Below are positions 21,892 through 33,189 of a stretch of 64,000 bases of DNA, piece by piece. Origin of the DNA: Adiantum capillus-veneris (lineage: Eukaryota; Streptophyta; Polypodiopsida; Polypodiales; Pteridaceae); assembly GCA_014529385.2 (NCBI GenBank), contig CM043964.1, positions 104,209,587-104,273,586 on the forward strand. Direction: 5' to 3'. How positions within the stretch are numbered: the stretch's first letter is position 1; each line of letters starts with the position of its first letter. The position numbers and the translations under genes were made by a program. The notes beneath the pieces were generated by a model. It was not told where the DNA came from and did not search any database. It saw only the letters and a list, made by a program, of their open reading frames with translations.

Positions 21892-22825
21892 CTACTCTTC
21901 TAGCAATTGCCTTCTAACTTGCTCCACTTCTGCTTCAGTAAATGGTATATGTGGGATATTTTCCGTTGTGGCATCAAGAATCTCAAAATTCTTAATGTAA
22001 TCATCGAATCTGTCTCTGTGCACCCTTTGGGATGATCCCGACATTGCTTCTAGAGACGGATTCCATAGTTCATTCAAATCTCCTTTGAGGGCTCTTTCGG
22101 CCCTGAAGCTTTCCATCAACTGCTCTAGATGTGCAGCTTTTTGTGCTTTCGTCTCTTTTACTGGCACTTGGGCAGATTCCTCCTTTCCCTTCTTCAGCTC
22201 TGGCTGCTCTTCTTGCACGGTTTCCTGTACTTTTGTGGCCGCTTTGCACACATATGGAAATATTGATTGTACAGCTGACTCATGATTGCCACTTTAGGGT
22301 TGGCAATGTCTTCAAAGGTGTAGTTGGCTTTCTTTTCTGTATACACCTTTACTTCGTCTCTCCTTTTGGTTACACTATCCCCTTTGTTGGAGAGGTCTAG
22401 TGCAGCTGCCACTACTCTCTCGGTGATTAGAATCTCTGTGCCTAGCTTGCCCTGCAGATCTGTAACTCGGGCCATTCCATCTTCCTTGATTGTCGTCACA
22501 AATTCACATACTCTTTTTATGTCAATACCTACAGGCGCCGCTTCAAAATAATTGTAGAGATCAATCTTCTCCAGATACTCTGCCATCTTGCTTCTGAGGA
22601 ACTCTTGAGTTCCCGTGGTAGCATTGGTAGCTCTATCACATTTCCTTCAGTGTCTTTGAACACGCCTTGGTAAATCTTTAGATCATTTGACTCTAGCATA
22701 TCTTCTCGGATCCATGTGCTGGTTGGCTTTAGAGTTCCTTCTGGTATGACGAAGGGCTCTACTTCTTCCAAGTAATCCTTTATGGTTGTCCTCTTCTTCT
22801 TTGCCGGTGACTTTGCGGCTGCCAT
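21892..22825 (-). pseudogene. N2 ORF2, N-terminal region (three overlapping frames)
   Basis: Probable start ATG at 22823-22825, giving a lysine-rich head (AAAKSPAKKKRTTIKDYLEE) that could act in nuclear or nucleic-acid binding. The protein then continues through two frameshifts (about 22580 and 22245) as EKIDLYNYFEAAPVGIDI, GTEILITERVVAAALDLSNKG and FRAERALKGDLNELWNPS. The ILITERVVAAALDL stretch is reminiscent of the ORF1 domain of Athila-type elements, and N4 has a similar VRITYERINEALHLP. The Athila resemblance is weak and needs a profile search. Confidence 0.55.
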
Positions 22826-22990
22826 AGATCCTGTTGCACTCAGTAGTCCGAAGTTAGCATTTTTTCCATATCAGCTGAGAAACTGAGTTTTAACTATCCA
22901 AATGACTTGAAAATTGAAAATGAAACTTAAAAGGAACTTGGGCAGCTGTGCATGTGCTCACAGTGCAATTTAGGCCAAAAAATTTTATTT

Positions 22991-23868
22991 AGACATCCTA
23001 CGCGTAGGATGTCTTTTTCATCAGATTTGGGTGATACTTGACATGCTGGTGGTCCTTGGCCTATATAACATGGCTATGTGCTTGGATTGCATTTGGGCAT
23101 CAAAAAGTGGATTTTTGGGCTGATTCAAGCTTTAGGTCACCAATTGGGTAGAATGTCCATAGCAGGTAGTAAATGATATCCAAATGGGTTGAAACTTGAT
23201 ATATGGGCTCCTTGCACCATGGTAATGGCTCCCATGATGTCATTATTTGCACAGAAGGTCAAAAACATGCAATAGACATCCTACGCGTAGGATGTCTATT
23301 TTAATCAAAATGGCTTGGGATTTGTTCTGTGGGTAGTCCTTGGCATGGAAAACATGGCCATGCTCTTGGATTTTGATTTGGACAAGAATTGATGTTGGTA
23401 AGACCTTGTGTAGTGTTTTTGGGCTCAAAAAGTGTATCTTGAAGGTGTTGGGGGTCAAATTTGGTTAGAATGGCTTCAAACTTGATATATGAGCTCTTGA
23501 AGATGATAAGAAAAGATCTAGAATGTAAAAATACCCCTTGTAGGCCAAAAATGTCAAATAGACATCCTACACGTAGGATGTCTATCTCATCATTTCTTCC
23601 AGGTGACCAAACAGGTTGGTTGGCTATGTGCTCATGAATGTGTTGTGCAAGTTTCACGTGATTTGGACAAGATTTGGTAGGTCTATGGCCCATTATTGCC
23701 TCTATGTCCTAACTTTGCGTTTTTTCATGCATATGAGGTCAATTTTGGTCCAAATGTGATGAAACTTGGTGGCTAGCATGTAAAGGCCATTCAGAAAATG
23801 TGTGTGATGAGAAATGTTGGGTTCTGTGCCCAGAAATTCCCTTGAGACATCCTACGCGTAGGATGTCT
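22991..23868. repeat. Palindrome array, cluster 1 (four copies at ~285-bp spacing)
   Basis: Four 24-bp palindromes (arm AGACATCCTACG plus its reverse complement) at 22991-23014, 23274-23297, 23560-23583 and 23845-23868. Three are perfect; the third has one central change (CACG instead of CGCG). Start-to-start distances are 283, 286 and 285 bp. The DNA between them is a much diverged tandem repeat with recurring phrases such as GTCCTTGGC, ACATGGC and AAACTTGATATATG. In the minus-strand transcript they lie between ORF1 and ORF2. Confidence 0.9.
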
Positions 23869-23899
23869 CCTGATGATTTTTTCATGGAGTCTGTCACTA

Positions 23900-25507
23900 G
23901 TGCCCCCTTAGTCCCTTTTAAGCCTAATTTCAACAAAAAAGTCAAATGGATAGAAAGTAACTCCCTGTGTAGATTTCAGAGTCTCCGAGCCGATTTCTGA
24001 CTTTGGGAGTTCTTTTTGGTGATGAAATTTCTTGATGTTGGTCTCCATAGCTTCCCTATCCCTTGGGGATCCTTGCCGTATGGTTTTTGTCGACTTTGGC
24101 TTCACCGGAGCTCCATTTGGCAATTTGTCGCGCTAGAAGCACCCGTGGTTTACATGTCTTCGATGATTTGTGGTGGTCTACCACCATAGGATTTGGTTGT
24201 TGATGGTCTAGGAAAGCCGCTCGTGAAGTTTGGTGGCAAACGGACATGCGGTTTGGCCGCGAGAGCTATTTGACGCTTTGTGTGTCTGATGCCGTTTCTG
24301 AAGTTTAGCGCCGCTTCGGGTCACTTTTTGGTCATGTGGGCTACATAGGCTTGTCGAGCATGTCGAGATGATCCTACCCATGAATTTTGGTAGCATTTGG
24401 GCGCCTTTCCGCTGATTTCCCATTTGGTGGCCTCTTGCGGGATTATAGGAGTTAGGGTTTTTCCCGATGGTTTTCTACTGCCTTTGGACATCCAAGACTG
24501 GTCTCCTATGCTAGGGTAAGCTGCTGATGAAGTCGAAGCCATGCCTGCAATGATGGCTGAGTTGCTGGTTGGTTTTGATTGTTGAATATCTGCGGTTGGG
24601 TAGAATGTGAGGTAGCATCATACTCCTCTGAAAAGGGATTCGTTGACTTGCTAGGGGTGTAGGTGGCTCTTGGCACTTCGTCGGGGGCATATGTTGATGT
24701 TCCTAGAATTGTTTCCTTTTCTACCTCCTCTGGGAGAATACGTTGGTATTCTCGCCCGTACCTATAAAAAAAACTATATCCTTCCCCATAGCAGTTTCAT
24801 ACGAGAATAGATAAAGAACCTTTTCTTTGCTTAACTTGTTTGGGTATGGTCTTTCCAGAGAAAGTAAGAGACTATTCCCTCGCTCTCATGCTTGTAGATT
24901 CCCACATTCTTATTATAAGTTGAAACCCTGGTTGTTTTCTTATCATATACATAAAAATTGCTCCAAGTCGATCAATGTTTGGTGGCCGTTCTTGAGTTTC
25001 TGAAACCATTTTTCCTTTCGCCCCGTTATCTCCATATCTGTTGTAATCTTCAGGGTTAGTAACTATCAGATAGTGGTTCCCCTTTTCATCTCAGAATCTA
25101 TCTCCATCATCATAGACTCGAATTATCTCTAGTCTGTGAGGCGGTCTTTCTTCAATACAAATACACTTGCGTCCTCGATAGTCAGAACAGACTAGGGCTC
25201 CCCTTGAGTTTGTTCCTTCTAAGAAGATCACAATGAACTTGGAATCATTCAAAGGATTTAGGGAGGTGCTTCCTCCTAGCATTGGTCCATTGTAGGTGAA
25301 ACCTCCTGGCTGTTGACTACCCATCATGAAGAAGGATTTGTATGATGAAGTATCAGTATCACTACCTTCCTCAATAATCGGTGCTAGTGGATCTAGCCTT
25401 GCCTGAGTTACACTCTCCTCGGTGGACACTAAGCTACCTTGGTCACCTGCCACATTCAGGTCTCTAAAAATGTATCTTCCTGATCTTAAATTCATCAAAC
25501 TTATCAA
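23900..25507 (-). pseudogene. N2 ORF1, acidic protein of unknown function
   Basis: Open for 138 codons from 25507, starting MISLMNLRSGRYIF, then an acidic stretch (IIEEGSDTDTSSYKS). Shortly after a TGA at about 25091 the same frame continues as DEKGNHYLIVTNPEDYNRYG and RPPNIDRLG to about 24870. More coding-like text follows to about 24540 (YAPDEVPRATYTPSKS), then weaker, proline/lysine-rich sequence to about 23900. The LRSGR opening is a phrase often seen near the start of Athila/Ty3 Gag proteins, so a Gag-related origin is possible. No domain was recognised. It lies exactly between the two palindrome clusters. Confidence 0.45.
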
Positions 25508-25915
25508 TGCAATTTATCACAAATCCAACCACTCACCTGGCAAAGGATCAGTCTCCGCACAACTTCTTGCTTTGCTGCTGAATATACGTGTACACAAGCG
25601 TTTAATTTCGGCAATCGAATCAAAGCATTTAACTGCTAGAGGTTATCTTAGTAATGATTGGTGTAACTGGAGAGTTAATCTCAACCACTACAATATTTTA
25701 TACACTGTTGATTTTTTGGATTAGGTATGCTAATCTGGAACTGTACTTCCCTAGATGTTGGTCAATTTATGTGAGAAAGTATGAATTCAGTCTTTGCTCC
25801 GTCAAATGCACAAACAAGGTCCAAATTCACTTTTGAAAGAAGTTTTGGAACCCTTAAGCCAAATGGAACCTCACTCTCTAAGCCTAATCAAATTTTCTCT
25901 TCACTAAGCCCCCGT

Positions 25916-26783
25916 AGACATCCTACGCGTAGGATGTCTCCTGCTCTGTTTTGCCTGGATTCTTGCTCTATGGATTCCCCTTGATGTGCTGAGTCCACAG
26001 CTGCTTTTACTTTTTGATTTGGACACCTATAAGTTGGTCAATGGATCGGAGACCTGTTCCGACAGCTTGCTGCTAGTCTTGATCAGTCTAATCAACTCCA
26101 AATTGGACCAAAATTGACTAGGAGGCTTGCCTTAGGTTATACAACACCTTTCTATGCCCACAGTCAATATCTGGCTCCAATTTCTTGCTTTAGACATCCT
26201 ACGCGTACGATGTATTTTTCATCAGAATGGCTTCACATTCAAAGAATAGGCTCCCCTTGAGGTGCTGATCACTTTGGTATGCTCAAAATTAGGTTTGGAG
26301 TGCAAAATCACACAGATGACATCCTACGCGTAGGATGTCTTTTTGGCCTGTTTGACCCCAGACTTGACCCACCGCTTCCCCTTGATGTCAACAACCCAGT
26401 GGTATGCTTAGATTTTGGTTTGGATTTCAAAAGTCCCCAATTTTAGATGTTCTAGCTTTTTTCAGTCAAAAGTGCTAAAGTCTGCTTAGAACCCAATTTT
26501 CTCACCCAAATGAGATTAAACCTCTCTCAGTCACTCAATATATCATGCAGATCATGCTCATGCAGCCATCCTATGGTTTTGGTCTTAAAATAATGCTTTG
26601 GCACAATTTGGGTAGGATGTCTGGCAATTTTAGTCTATCTGGCCTTATCCTGTCAAGATATGGTCAAATTTCCACTTTCCAGGTGAAAATAGGGTAAACC
26701 CCACCTTCTGGACACACTGGTCAACTCAAAATTTCAAAACTCCCACCAGATTAGCTTGTAGACATCCTACGTGTAGGATGTCT
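25916..26783. repeat. Palindrome array, cluster 2 (four copies plus one near half-site)
   Basis: Copies are at 25916-25939 (perfect), 26192-26215 (two changes in the right arm), 26317-26340 (inner 22 bp perfect) and 26760-26783 (central CGTG). A near half-site GTAGGATGTCT is at 26612-26622, where a full copy starting at about 26600 would be 283 bp after the 26317 copy. In the minus-strand transcript this cluster lies in the long 5' leader upstream of ORF1. Confidence 0.88.
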
Positions 26784-27022
26784 CCTGGCTTAAAATTATA
26801 CTTTTTCCTTACAGAAATGCTCCTGATGCTCTGCAGCTCTATCATAAATACTCACAATAACTTTTGGACTTCACTTCAGCTTTAAAACACACTTTTGCAT
26901 CTTTTACAACCTTGTGATGAATCTACCAAGGAAGTATATGTTAGGAAATAAGACGTAGCTAAATAGATAATTGAGTAGATTACTTAACGGAGAGAGATAG
27001 ATTTACATACACGAGATTATAG

Positions 27023-27028
<6 letters not shown>

Positions 27029-27098
<70 letters not shown>
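27029..27098. repeat. (GA)n microsatellite in the copia 3' LTR
   Basis: About 35 GA units. The corresponding run in the 5' LTR (33141-33186) is shorter, so the tract has changed length since insertion. Confidence 0.9.
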
Positions 27099-27101
<3 letters not shown>

Positions 27102-27211
27102 CACGATATACGTGGTTCACCCAATGTGGGCTACGTCCACGGGAAAGCAGCCACTCAATGGATTTAGTACTTGAAAACAAGAAGTAGTTTACAAAGGGAT
27201 TATACCCTTAA

Positions 27212-28532
27212 CACTAGGTTGGTAACCTAACAGGACATAAAAGTGTCCTTTCAAGGTTTTGAAAAAAACCTCCAAAACCATAGTAGATCCACTCATTTTG
27301 TAAAATCCTTTCATGAGGTTATAGTTCAAGGCCTACTACACATGGAAAAAATAAGAGACTTGTAAAATTTCTCATCTTTTGGTCACACCAAGCCTCCAAA
27401 GTTGATGGACCAATACATTTTCATCAAAACAGTCATTTCTTACGTTTTTTTGTATAAAAATAAGATTAGGGATTTTTGTAGGACTTAAGATAAATTCCCG
27501 TGTAAACTTCAATGGGTTGGTGATCAGAACATATGATTGCTTCTCACTCACTATTTTTTGTTTTGCCAAAAGAAATAGGTACAAAAAAGTTGAATTTTTA
27601 CCATTCTACAAACCTATCATCAAAGTTTCTATAGCCACGCTGAATACAAATAATATATGCATGTTTTCTTAGTTCCCTATTGTCCTTTAGGTTCAGAAGG
27701 AGCCATGGACCATGTCAAAAGAATAATACATCTCTTACCAACGGGAATCTTGGGGACAAAGATGAAGTGCTAAATACAACAAACATGAAAAAACTGGGTT
27801 CAACATTATGAGTTGTAGAATCCCATAGATACTATTGAATATCTAGCCAAATTTGATCCTTATGACTAGATATGGTTATTACCTACAAAATGCATATAGT
27901 TGTCACAAGAAACTAGCAATATTGAAAAAGCTATACTTGATATACTAGAATGTTTCGTTTTCTTCTATAATAGAAAAAATCAACGATCGTTGTGTACTAT
28001 GAAAAATAGGGTATTAGGTGCCCCAAAACTCAAGGAATATTAGCTTTATGTTACAATATGGGACATAGAAAATCAAAACTACATTTGGATATCATGAAAG
28101 CCACCAAAAACATCATAGAAGAGCTAAAATTGGCTAAAAAACAGGATTTGACAATTTTTGTAATTTGGTCATAACTTACAACTTTAACATTTATTTCTCC
28201 CTAGAAGCATCAGGACATGTTGAGGACTACAAAAGATAGTTCTCTAGCATTATAGACCTCACAAACATGAATTCTAGAGTGGTATAGTTGCAAAAATTTG
28301 AAAAAAGCCAAAAACAAGACCCGTTTTTTCACACAGTTTAGGTTGTGAAATGTTGTGCAAGGAGAAGGTTAAAGATGGAATTGATATTCCAAAAAAATGT
28401 CAAGTTTTTTTCAGCTCATGAGACAAATTTCTAGATAGATAGCACCTCAAAATCCATTTTGAAACTCTTGACATAATTCAAGGAAAATGGTCACTTAACA
28501 GGACATAAAAGTGTCCCATTACCAACGTAGTG
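27212..28532. mobile_element. Small non-autonomous DNA transposon with CACTA ends
   Basis: The left end is CACTAGGTTGGTAA and the right end, reversed, is CACTACGTTGGTAA (13 of 14 identical). Each end also carries AACAGGACATAAAAGTGTCC just inside (about 27230-27250 and 28497-28516). The flanks are TTAA on both sides, and the empty site in the other copia LTR reads CCCTTAATGG. No significant coding capacity was found. The ends say CACTA (En/Spm); that family normally duplicates 3 bp, so TTA or TAA with one extra shared base is also possible. Confidence 0.85.
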
Positions 28533-29054
28533 TTAATGGAGCTCCCGCCTTGCTTCACTCTCACCACCTCACACTCACCTTGTTGCATCAACTTCAGACT
28601 ATGAAATGTGTGTAGAAATGGCCTCCTTTTATAGGCCAAAAGGGCTGCCCTCTCTCATGAGAGGTAGCCATGTGTAGACGTCCTTGTGTGAATGAGTCCA
28701 AATCGGACCTTCCAATCCGCCCATGTGTGGCCGCCCTTGTGTAGACAAATCTGCTTTTGAATTCGGCCACCGGCCACCACCGGCCATTGACTTCCGACCA
28801 CCCGCCCACTGGCCAACCGAACGATTGTTTTTCGACCACTTTCCCGCCTCCGTCCGGCCATAATATTCCGGCGAGGGAAAAAAAAAGTCTCGGGGGCTTC
28901 CGCCCCCGAGGCCCCTAAAGTTGCCCCTGAATTTTGGCTTCTAGTGAGTGATTTTCCTTCACGCACGATGGCTTCTCCTCATAATGGGGGCCTTACAAAT
29001 GTGTGCTTTTACCACAGAAAATTACAAGAGGTAAATCAGGCTCCATATTTATCA

Positions 29055-29066
29055 ATCTCCCACTTG
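29055..29066 (-). other. Copia polypurine tract
   Basis: On the minus strand CAAGTGGGAGAT followed by TGATAA; AAGTGGGAGAT is the usual plant copia tract directly before the 3' LTR. Confidence 0.8.
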
Positions 29067-29109
29067 GAGACTGATCTCCAAACCAAACCTATGATTGCTT
29101 TCCATCCTG

Positions 29110-30368
29110 GCTTCTTATCCTTGAATGCTGATTGAAGATGAGCAGAAGCTCAACTTCTCCTTGTTGACCACCTTTGTAAACATGTCTGCAGGATTTTCAC
29201 TTGTATGCACCTTTCCTAGCTTTAGCTATCCCTCTTCCAAAAGAGTGCGTATGAAGTGATATCTCACCTCAATGTGCTTTGTCCTTGAATGAAAGGCTGA
29301 GTTCTTGGCAAGATGGATAGCGCTTTGACTATCACTGTACAAGACACAATTGTCTTGTTTGAATCCAAGCTCTTCTAGGAATCTGTGAAGCCATAGAATT
29401 TCTTTGCTTGCCTCCGTCATTGCTACATACTCTGCTTCCGTGGTAGAAAGTGAAACCAATTTCTGTAGCTTTGAAGCCCAACTTACTGATGTGCTTCCAA
29501 CCGTGAACACATAGCCAGTAGTGCTCCTTCGAGTATCTTTGTCACCTACCATATCTGCATCAGCATACCCTTCTAGAAACATATCAGTTCCTCCAAAGTA
29601 CAAAGCATTTGTTGTTGTCCCTTTTAGATACCTAAGTATCCACTTCACAGCTTGCCAATTCTCTTTACCTGGGTTGCCCATGAACCTACTCACAACTCCC
29701 ACTGCATGTGCAATGTCTGGCCTTGTCCAGACCGTAGCATACATTAGAGAACCTACCGCTCTAGCATATGGAACTTTAGACATATAGGCTATCTCCTCCT
29801 GTGTCTTTGGACACATATCCTTCGTTAGTTTAAAATGACCAGCCAAAGGTGTAGAAACTGGTTTTGCATTTTGCATTGCAAACCTTTCTAGTACCTTCTT
29901 GATGTAATCTTCTTGAGATAGCTTTATTGTCTTCTTTGTACTGTCCCTTGATATTTTCATACCAAGTATCCTCTTTGCAGCACCTAAATCTTTCATTGAA
30001 AAAGATTTAGACAGCTCCTCTTTTAGGTTTTTGATGTCCTGCATGTTAGCACTTGCAATCAACATGCCATCAACATACAACATTAGGATGATGAATTTCC
30101 CATCTCCCAAATTCTTTGTGTAGACGCAGTGATCCGAGTTGCATCTTGTGAATCCATGATCCAAAATCCATCGATCAAACTTCAAGTACCATTGTCTTGA
30201 TGCTTGGTTTAAACCATACAAGCTCTTCTTTAATCTGCAAATCATTTTCTCCCTACCTTTTACTTCATACCCCTTTGGTTGAAGCATGTAGATTTCCTCC
30301 TCTAAGTCACCGTGAGGGAATGCCGTATTTACATCCATTTTCTCGAGATTTAGATCATGAGCAGCCAC
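29110..30368 (-). pseudogene. Copia reverse transcriptase (C-terminal part) and RNase H
   Basis: Open for 380 codons. It begins in the RT palm (DVNTAFPHGDLEEEIYM, LYGLNQASRQWY). The catalytic YVDD box reads YVDGMLIAS near 30065-30082, so the second Asp is Gly and the enzyme should be dead. RNase H follows with GYADAD, RSTTGYVF, SLSTTEAEYVA and LYSDSQSAI. The frame stops at 29226. TSENPADMFTK, the usual copia tail, follows in frame to about 29150. Confidence 0.9.
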
Positions 30369-30885
30369 AAGGCTTAAGACTAATTGAGTTCAGTTTTACA
30401 ACAGGAGAAAATATTTCATTGAGGTCAATACCTTTCCTTTGAGAAAACCCTTTTACCACAAGCCTAGACTCGTACCTTTTCTTCCCACCTTCTTCTTCCT
30501 TCAGCTTGTACACCCATTTGTTTTTAAGTGCCCGCTTACCTTTAGGAAACTCAACCAACTCCCATGTTTGGTTGCAATGTAGTGAGTCGATCTCCACTTG
30601 CATGCTCTTCGTCCATTCTTCTTTGGATTCATGTTGCATAGCTTCTTCGTATGATGCTGGATCTCCAGAATCTGAGATCAAGAGATGGTTGAAGGAAGGA
30701 ACAAACCTTTCTGGAGGTCTACTTGCTCTTGTAGATCTTCGGGGAATAGGTTGAGGCTCCTCATTTGGTTGACGTTGTTGCACATTGTCACTGTTTGCAG
30801 TCCTTGAGTCTTCACTATCCTCAAGCTCCATATACTCATCAACTGTTTCTTTTGTTTGCTTTCTTTCCAAGTAATCTTTGTACAT
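30355..30885 (-). pseudogene. Copia linker and reverse transcriptase N-terminal part
   Basis: Contains PRRSTRASRPPERF, the start of the copia RT region (YEEAMQHESKEEW, WELVEFPKGKRALKNKWVYK) and FSQRKGIDLNEIFSPVVKL. It overlaps the next part at a frameshift near 30360. Confidence 0.85.
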
Positions 30886-31924
30886 ATTTTGTTTCGTTAA
30901 AAATTACATCCCTACTCCTTAAGATTTTACCATCTTCAGGATTCCATAGGCGATACCCAAAGTCACCTTCTCCATAGCCAATGAAGAAACACTTTTTGGA
31001 CTTTGCATCTAGCTTTGATCTTAGGCTTCTATCAATGTGCATGAAATCCTGACACCCAAACACTTTGAGAAATGCATAGTTCACCGGTTTACATGTCCAT
31101 GCCTCTTCTAGAACTCCCCCATCCAATGCTGTTGAGGGTGACCGATTGATTAAGTACATAGACGTACTTATAGCTTTCGCCCAAAGCTCAAGCGGTAGGC
31201 CTACATGTAGCCGCATGCTTCGTGCTTGGTCCATGATTGTCCTCTTCATCCTTTCCAAAATCCCATTTTGTTGAGGTGTCCTTGGGGTTGTCCTTTGCCT
31301 CCGAATGCCATTGCTAGCACAAAAGATTTCAAAAGCTTGGCTGCAATATTCGCCTCCATTGTTGGATCTGAGGCATTTAACCTTGGTACCTGTTTCATTC
31401 TCCACAAATACTTTCCACCTTTGAAATATGGAAAATACATCGGAATTAATCTTCATGACATAAACCCATGTTTTTCTAGTCGCATCGTTTATGAATGTTA
31501 CATAGTACAATGAGCCACCAAGTGATGGTGTACTTGCAGGACCCCAAACATCAGAATGAACCAACTCGAGTTTTTTATTTTTTCTTTCATTTCTTGATTT
31601 TTGAAATATCACCCTCTTTTGTTTACCATAAACACAATCTTCACAGAACTCTAAGTCCACTTCTTTCAAACCTGGTAGAAGCTTCTTTGTTTGAAGTATT
31701 TGCATTCCTTTGGCACTCATATGCCCAAGTCGGTAGTGCCACACCGCACTGTCAACATCTGTAGTTGCTGCACAAGCTGAAGGTTGTGTGCTAACAATAC
31801 ACAAGTAAAGTGTACCGAATTTTTCTCCCTTGGAAACCACCAAAGATCCCTTTGAGATCTTCCAATGTTTGTTTCCGAATGCAATGTTGTGACCTTCATC
31901 GTCCAATTGTCCTGTAGAGATCAA
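30839..31924 (-). pseudogene. Copia integrase (361 codons open)
   Basis: The GAG-pre-integrase/zinc region has WHYRLGHMS and CEDCVYGKQK (H,H,C,C). The core has the first Asp in LVHSDVWGP and the Glu in NGILERMKRT. The second catalytic Asp, normally SDNGGEY, is SNNGGEY here (about 31362-31382), a D-to-N change expected to abolish integration. Downstream is FGCQDFMHI, FIGYGEGDFGYRLW and SRDVIFNE. Confidence 0.9.
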
Positions 31925-32150
31925 ATTGTTACGAAGAGAAGGAACATGACTAACATCTTAATGCTTCCATTCATTTACATTAGCAGTTTTGACAGAAACT
32001 ATACCTTTGTCGACAATCTCACAAGCTTCATCATCTCCCAAGTATACATACCCGAAATTACCTTTGGTGTAGTTTGAAAATTTTGCTTGTGTGGTGTCGC
32101 ATGGAATGAAGCCCCGGAATCTACTATCCAAGAATTAGACACATTGTCTA
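31925..32150 (-). pseudogene. Copia aspartic protease
   Basis: The active site SWIVDSGASFHAT is intact at about 32093-32131 on the minus strand. A frameshift and several stops follow before the integrase frame. Confidence 0.75.
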
Positions 32151-32981
32151 ATGAGAGAATTAGAGCAAGATACCTGCCACATTGGATTCCAATGTTGGCT
32201 TGTTGTCTTGAGACTCAGTCTCCTTCTTCTTCTTGGACTAGCAATCCTTCTTGACGTGGCCCTTCTTGCCGCAGTTCCAACATTCAAGAACTGACTTTGT
32301 GCGTGACTTGCTCCGTCTTGAGCGATCACGACCCTTTTGGATTTTGAACCTCTCCTTAGGCCTTCCTCTTGTTTCCACTGACAATGCAGCACTTGATGAT
32401 TCTCCTGTGCTTCTCCTTCATATTTCCTCGCTTAGGAGAACACCCACAACATCATCAAACTTAAGAGTATTTGTACCAGAGATAGAATTACTTACAGCCA
32501 TCACAAGGCTGTCCCAACTATTCCGTAGAGATGATAGTATAAGGAGAGCTCGCACTTCGTCATTGAAATTGATTTTCACCGATCGAAGTTGACTTATGTT
32601 TGTGTTAAAGTCATTTAGGTGTTCTGCAACTGAACCATTCTCTGCCATCTTTAGATTGAACAAGCGCTTCATAAGAAATACCTTATTTGATGCCGATGGT
32701 TTCTCATAGAAGTCGTCAAGTGACTTCATCAAGTCCTCCATGGTCTTCATCTCCGAAACATTGAAGGCCACCGTTGACGCCAAGATTAACCGGATTGTTC
32801 CCAGTGCCTTTCGATCAAGGACAATCCATGCTTCATCTCCCATTGTTGCGGGCTTCTTCGCAAGACCGCCTTATGGAAAATAGAGGTCCTTCTGGTAGAG
32901 ATAGTTTTCAATCTGCATCTTCCAATGTTGGTAGTTTTTGCCGTTGAACTTCTCAATCTTGAGCGTCCCTTCCTCCGCCAT
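32151..32981 (-). pseudogene. Copia Gag with CCHC knuckle
   Basis: The start is probably the ATG at 32979-32981 (MAEEGTLKIEKFNGKNYQHW), typical of copia UBN2-type Gag. A TAA at about 32875 interrupts it, then it is open from 32843 to 32418 with VAEHLNDFNTNISQL and LLILSSLRNSWDSL. After a frameshift the knuckle CWNCGKKGHVKKDC is at 32239-32280. Confidence 0.85.
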
Positions 32982-33040
32982 AACTCCCACTCAATTCAAG
33001 GAATCCTTTCCTTGAGATAATTTAGCTACGAGCAAACCTT

Positions 33041-33052
33041 GCTCTGATACCA
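33041..33052 (-). other. Copia primer binding site (tRNA-iMet)
   Basis: Minus strand TGGTATCAGAGC, two bases from the 5' LTR (33055). Confidence 0.92.
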
Positions 33053-33054
33053 GT

Positions 33055-33138
33055 TGTTAGGAAATAAGACGTAGCTAAATAGATAATTGAGTAGATTACT
33101 TAATGGAGAGAGACAGATTTCCATACACGAGATTATAG

Positions 33139-33189
<51 letters not shown>

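Larger units (their letters stand above)
26939..29054 (-). repeat. Copia 3' LTR with a 1321-bp insertion
   Basis: Corresponds to 33055-33853 after removal of 27212-28532 and one TTAA. It carries a (GA)n tract (27029-27098) that is longer than in the other LTR. Confidence 0.92.

Noticed and set aside
20546-22000. Plus-strand open frames rich in Ser, Leu and Phe
   Set aside because: Shadows of the minus-strand coiled-coil gene of N2.
22991-26783. Regular spaced palindromes read as a CRISPR array
   Set aside because: Spacing of about 285 bp, related rather than unique spacers, no cas genes and a plant retroelement context exclude it.
27208-28536. A piggyBac element, because of the TTAA flanks
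   Set aside because: The ends are CACTA, not CCC-type, piggyBac is not expected in plants, and no transposase is present.
28655-28966. Open frame in the copia LTR (minus), repeated at 33392-33715
   Set aside because: Present in both LTRs but not conserved in frame, and without a domain; part of the non-coding U3.
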